Of a DNA stretch of 7,547 bases, positions 4,996-7,547 are shown piece by piece (the first letter of the stretch is position 1; each line of letters starts with the position of its first letter). The stretch lies in NCBI GenBank assembly GCA_009776675.1, contig WRNK01000056.1, positions 1 through 7,547 on the forward strand, in the 5' to 3' direction. A program made the position numbers and the translations under genes. The DNA comes from Methanimicrococcus sp. (lineage in GTDB: Archaea > Halobacteriota > Methanosarcinia > Methanosarcinales > Methanosarcinaceae). Below the pieces are notes generated by a model, which did no database searches, was not told where the DNA came from, and saw nothing but the letters and a program-made list of their open reading frames with translations.

Positions 4996-5672
4996 CAATA
5001 AGCACCTCCGGAGTCGTTGGAATCTTCAGTGAAAGGCGATACAAGATCCATTTTTGCAATCACATCATTCACATTGACTTTTGTTTCAAAGCAGCCGTCG
5101 TTGATTAAAAAAACACCTTGAGAGGGAATAACAGATGTTTTTTGCATGGATTCGCTCAATTCAACAGGACAAGCAACACCAATACAAGATGTCGGTTTGT
5201 ATTCTTTAAAAATTTTTCGAACAAAACTGCTTCCGGGGATGATAAAAACTTTAAAACGGCGCTTTTCTGCTTCCGTTAAAATGGAACTGATATCGCATTG
5301 ACCGCATTTTGTACAAATGAAGCCGTAAAAAGGATCACAGCGTGCACGGCAATTACTGCTGCGCAAACATTGCGGCAGCAAAACAATTTTTCTTTCATCC
5401 TGTTTTTTGAATTTTTCAAGATAGATGGCATTTTGAATTTCAATTAAAATTTCATCCACGAGCAATTCGTTGATCGAGAAAACCGAAAAAACCCATTTGA
5501 TAGGAGAATAAAAAAGATAAAGCATAAACAAAATAAATTTTGGGAAAATAATTTTCTTCTTGCGAAGGCAGTAAATGCCGAGAGCCACAGCTAATATATT
5601 GAAAATAAACATGCAGATGATAAACGCGACTGCAATTTTTCCAATTAAAACATAATTTACCGCAAAATTCAT
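4995..5672 (-). CDS. DUF116 membrane-anchored cysteine-rich protein, first paralog
   Basis: 225 residues from ATG 5672. N-terminal helices are at about 8-34 and 42-65. The DUF116 domain then has QCLRSSNCRARC (Cys102, 108, 112), CTKCGQC (120, 123, 126), IIPGSSFVRKIF (144-155), CIGVACPVEL (163, 168) and NDGCFETKVN (Cys194). This is the standard DUF116 layout, with one more cysteine in the first cluster than its partner. The start is uncertain. GTG 5687 (GGGG seven bases upstream) and TTG 5732 are in frame, and a 15-bp in-frame duplication makes GTG-AAT-TTT-GCG and ATG-AAT-TTT-GCG consecutive. ATG 5672 aligns best with the paralog, which begins directly with its helix. A weak TATA-like string lies near 5748-5760. 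Function unknown; a membrane-linked redox or metal role is a guess. Confidence 0.87.
   Translation of the reverse strand: MNFAVNYVLIGKIAVAFIICMFIFNILAVALGIYCLRKKKIIFPKFILFMLYLFYSPIKWVFSVFSINELLVDEILIEIQNAIYLEKFKKQDERKIVLLPQCLRSSNCRARCDPFYGFICTKCGQCDISSILTEAEKRRFKVFIIPGSSFVRKIFKEYKPTSCIGVACPVELSESMQKTSVIPSQGVFLINDGCFETKVNVNDVIAKMDLVSPFTEDSNDSGGAY
5003..5009 (-). promoter_or_regulatory. Shine-Dalgarno site of the second DUF116 gene
   Basis: GGAGGTG on the minus strand, seven bases before ATG 4995. It is embedded in the last codons of the upstream paralog. With the TGATG overlap it decides the start and points to independent strong initiation on a shared mRNA. Confidence 0.75.
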
Positions 5673-5687
5673 TTCCGCAAAATTCAC
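5658..5687 (-). repeat. 15-bp in-frame duplication of a translation start
   Basis: GTGAATTTTGCGGAA (5687-5673) is followed directly by ATGAATTTTGCGGTA (5672-5658), 13 of 15 bases alike. Both copies begin with a start codon in the frame of the first DUF116 gene, so either could initiate and would yield proteins differing by five residues. Confidence 0.85.
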
Positions 5688-5784
5688 GAACAATCCCCAA
5701 AACGATAGATAAAATTCTTGAGATGAAGTCAAATTTCTCTTTTTTGTTATTAAAATTTAATGATAGCTTCAAATCCAATTGATA

Positions 5785-5877
5785 AAAATATGAAAAATAT
5801 CTAAAAAATAGAAATATGAAAATATGAAAAATATCTAAAAAAATAGATATATGAAAATATGAGAATCTGAAAAATGG
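5785..5877. repeat. 34-35-bp AT-rich tandem repeat, about 2.5 copies
   Basis: Units at 5785-5818 and 5819-5853 (AAAATATGAAAAATATCT, then AAAAA(A)ATAG and ATATG) and a partial third at 5854-5877. The array lies between the end of PINA and the first DUF116 gene. No gene is seen in 5688-5892. On the minus strand it is rich in T-runs and could terminate PINA transcription. Confidence 0.8.
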
Positions 5878-5892
5878 TGATTTACAAAACGA

Positions 5893-7547
5893 TCATTCTT
5901 CAAAAGACTCTTCCGACAAGCGGATTTCAATAAATTCTCCATTTGTAAAACCATTTTTAATTTTTTCAACCAAATCCGAATCAAGCCGAAGCTTAATGTC
6001 TCCCGAGCGCCCGACCGTTGCACTGAAAAATGGTTTTTCGGACATGAAGACGTCCACATCTTTTCCCGAAAACTCAGGAACTCTCAAGATGAAATGCTTT
6101 TTTGTTTTTTCATATACCGGAACGACATATTCAGGAAGAGGCAGGTCTGAATCATCGTCATCATCGTACTTGCGATAGGAAACTTTTTTTAACCGCCTTG
6201 ATTGAGATTCGCCGTCATGGTCTCGCTTTTCCTGCCGTCCACTGCGGTCTCGTTTTTCCTGCCATCCACTGCGCGATGCAAAATAGTGACTTGGCATTTC
6301 CCGAACATCAATTCGGACGCCGATGAAAGATTCAATTTGAGAAATAGTCTCTCCACCGCGACCGATAATTTTCTTTTTGTCCGTGCTTTTGATTTTAACA
6401 ACAGCGCTGTTGTCTGAAATTAATTCAACTTCATACGGACCGGAAACGTAACGCTCAACTTCGTTTGACAAACGCTTTTCAATGTCGTCCCAAAACGCTT
6501 TTCTCTCCGTTGGATTTGTTCCACCGACATCTGTGCCGACGGGCATCACAACAACTTGTTCGCCGTATGTGTAAATTTCATAATCTGTTTTTCCAAGCAT
6601 ATCCGTAACAACGATAACGGGACGGGCTAAATCTGCCTCTATCATGCCGTGCGGCACTTTGACTGTGAAATTAAGCGTATAGACTTTGGCAATCTGCCCT
6701 TTGTCAATGAAAATAACTGTGTCGACAACTTGCGGAATAATGCCGAGTTCAACGCGGCCGATCAAACGCTGAACCGCATCAATGGCGCGCGTTGCGTGGA
6801 CAACGCCGATCATTCCGACACCGGCAAGCCTCATGTCTGCAAATAAAAGGAAGTCTTGGGTTTTTCGGACTTCATCATAAATGGTATAATCGGGACGCAC
6901 CAACAAAAGAAGATCGGCTGTGTTTTCCATTTTGCCTTCAAGCGGTGCATACTGTGTGATTTCAACAGGCACTTGAAGATCACGCGGAGACTCCATTGTT
7001 TTAACAACATTGCCGTTCTCAAGAAGGAACGTTGCAACAGCCGCAGAAAATGTTGATTTGCCGGCACCGGGAGCTCCGGCAATTAAAATGCCGCGCTGCT
7101 GTAAAATGCGCTCTTTTAAAACATCGCCGGCTTGATATTTATCAAAATCGACAGATGCAATCGGTCGGACAGCTGTAATTTCAAAGTCGTCTGAAAACGG
7201 TGCTTCCGTAATTGCAATTCTCATATCGCGAATTTGAAGAATACAAGCGCCTTCTTTTTCGGATTCGATAAATGAATCGGAATCTTTTTTGGCAAATTCC
7301 ATGAGCTGAGATTTTATTTTCAACAATTCGGGAAGAGTGCAAACCGTGTCTCGAATCGGCATGTATTTCATTTCACCAACGCTGCCGCGCTTTGCCATGG
7401 GCAGCACATTATTTTTCAAATGAACCGACATGGTTTGCGGATCAAAGAAAGAGGAAACTGCCAATTTAGAAACATCGGCTTCTTCTGCGGCAAATGTCGG
7501 TGGAATAAAATCTACATGAAGACCGCGTGCTTTTCCGACAACGGCTT
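5893..7547 (-). CDS. PINA-type PIN/PilT ATPase with KH domain, 5' end beyond the window
   Basis: The frame stays open to the right edge (550 residues visible, no stop), so the start and most of the N-terminal PIN domain lie outside. An in-frame TTG at 7464 is internal. Visible order: end of the PIN domain (GKARGLHVDFIPP), a PilT/VirB11-like ATPase core with Walker A GAPGAGKST (7051-7077), RPDYTIYDE (6871-6897) and a VVHATRAIDAVQRLIGRVE His-box segment. Then a KH domain with IIGRGGETI (GXXG at about 6350-6370), a charged linker with a nine-residue repeat and five Asp, and a C-terminal domain of about 80 residues. PINA proteins of archaea are reported to be hexameric ATPases that promote Holliday junction branch migration. 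Cytoplasmic nucleic-acid motor by inference. Confidence 0.92.
   Translation of the reverse strand, partial: AVVGKARGLHVDFIPPTFAAEEADVSKLAVSSFFDPQTMSVHLKNNVLPMAKRGSVGEMKYMPIRDTVCTLPELLKIKSQLMEFAKKDSDSFIESEKEGACILQIRDMRIAITEAPFSDDFEITAVRPIASVDFDKYQAGDVLKERILQQRGILIAGAPGAGKSTFSAAVATFLLENGNVVKTMESPRDLQVPVEITQYAPLEGKMENTADLLLLVRPDYTIYDEVRKTQDFLLFADMRLAGVGMIGVVHATRAIDAVQRLIGRVELGIIPQVVDTVIFIDKGQIAKVYTLNFTVKVPHGMIEADLARPVIVVTDMLGKTDYEIYTYGEQVVVMPVGTDVGGTNPTERKAFWDDIEKRLSNEVERYVSGPYEVELISDNSAVVKIKSTDKKKIIGRGGETISQIESFIGVRIDVREMPSHYFASRSGWQEKRDRSGRQEKRDHDGESQSRRLKKVSYRKYDDDDDSDLPLPEYVVPVYEKTKKHFILRVPEFSGKDVDVFMSEKPFFSATVGRSGDIKLRLDSDLVEKIKNGFTNGEFIEIRLSEESFEE
6220..6273 (-). repeat. 27-bp in-frame tandem duplication inside the PINA linker
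   Basis: Units at 6220-6246 and 6247-6273 differ at two positions and encode SG(W/R)QEKRD(R/H) twice. It lies just after the KH domain in a low-complexity, highly charged linker, so it probably changes linker length rather than catalysis. Confidence 0.9.

Noticed and set aside
5452..5778. 108-residue open frame on the minus strand
   Set aside because: It overlaps the first DUF116 gene in another frame; the DUF116 frame has clear family motifs.
7462..7464. TTG as the start of the PINA gene
   Set aside because: The frame continues without stop to the window edge and encodes PIN-domain residues, so the TTG is an internal Leu codon.

Overview
The window looks like chromosomal DNA of a methanogenic archaeon, probably Methanosarcinales-like and AT-rich. 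The evidence is RadB, a Sec61-beta subunit, an archaeal-type RNase P RNA with a correctly spaced TATA box, a PIN/PilT-type ATPase with a KH domain (PINA family), two DUF116 proteins and several archaeal TATA boxes. A genus such as Methanimicrococcus would fit the AT-rich, repeat-filled spacers, but that is a guess.

Left part (1-1700): the C-terminal end of a DHH-family nuclease (archaeal RecJ/GAN-like, + strand) converges on two small paralogous two-helix membrane proteins (- strand). Divergent from these is radB (+). Its only plausible start is a non-canonical AUC codon directly behind a strong Shine-Dalgarno sequence. Each small membrane gene has a copy of the same ~55-bp block upstream.

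Middle (1700-3900): a 23-bp tandem repeat leads into mtnA (methylthioribose-1-phosphate isomerase). Then come the short Sec61-beta gene behind a good TATA box, a T-rich spacer with a 24-bp repeat, and the RNase P RNA gene (about 350 nt). After that come a poly-T terminator and four 36-38-bp direct repeats. The last of these runs into the 3' end of a converging gene.

Right part (3860-7547): a leftward run of genes. PINA, whose N-terminal PIN domain lies beyond the window edge, is followed by two tandem membrane-anchored DUF116 proteins with overlapping stop/start codons and then by an unrecognised 148-residue protein with a CX4CXC cluster. The two DUF116 genes and the small gene form a likely operon.

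Themes: RecJ/GAN-like nuclease, RadB and PINA all point to recombination and repair. RNase P, Sec61-beta and MtnA are housekeeping. Nearly every spacer carries its own short tandem repeat, and in two cases (mtnA and the first DUF116 gene) the repeat duplicates or resembles the translation start. The least described piece is the DUF116/DUF116/Cys-rich protein cluster.
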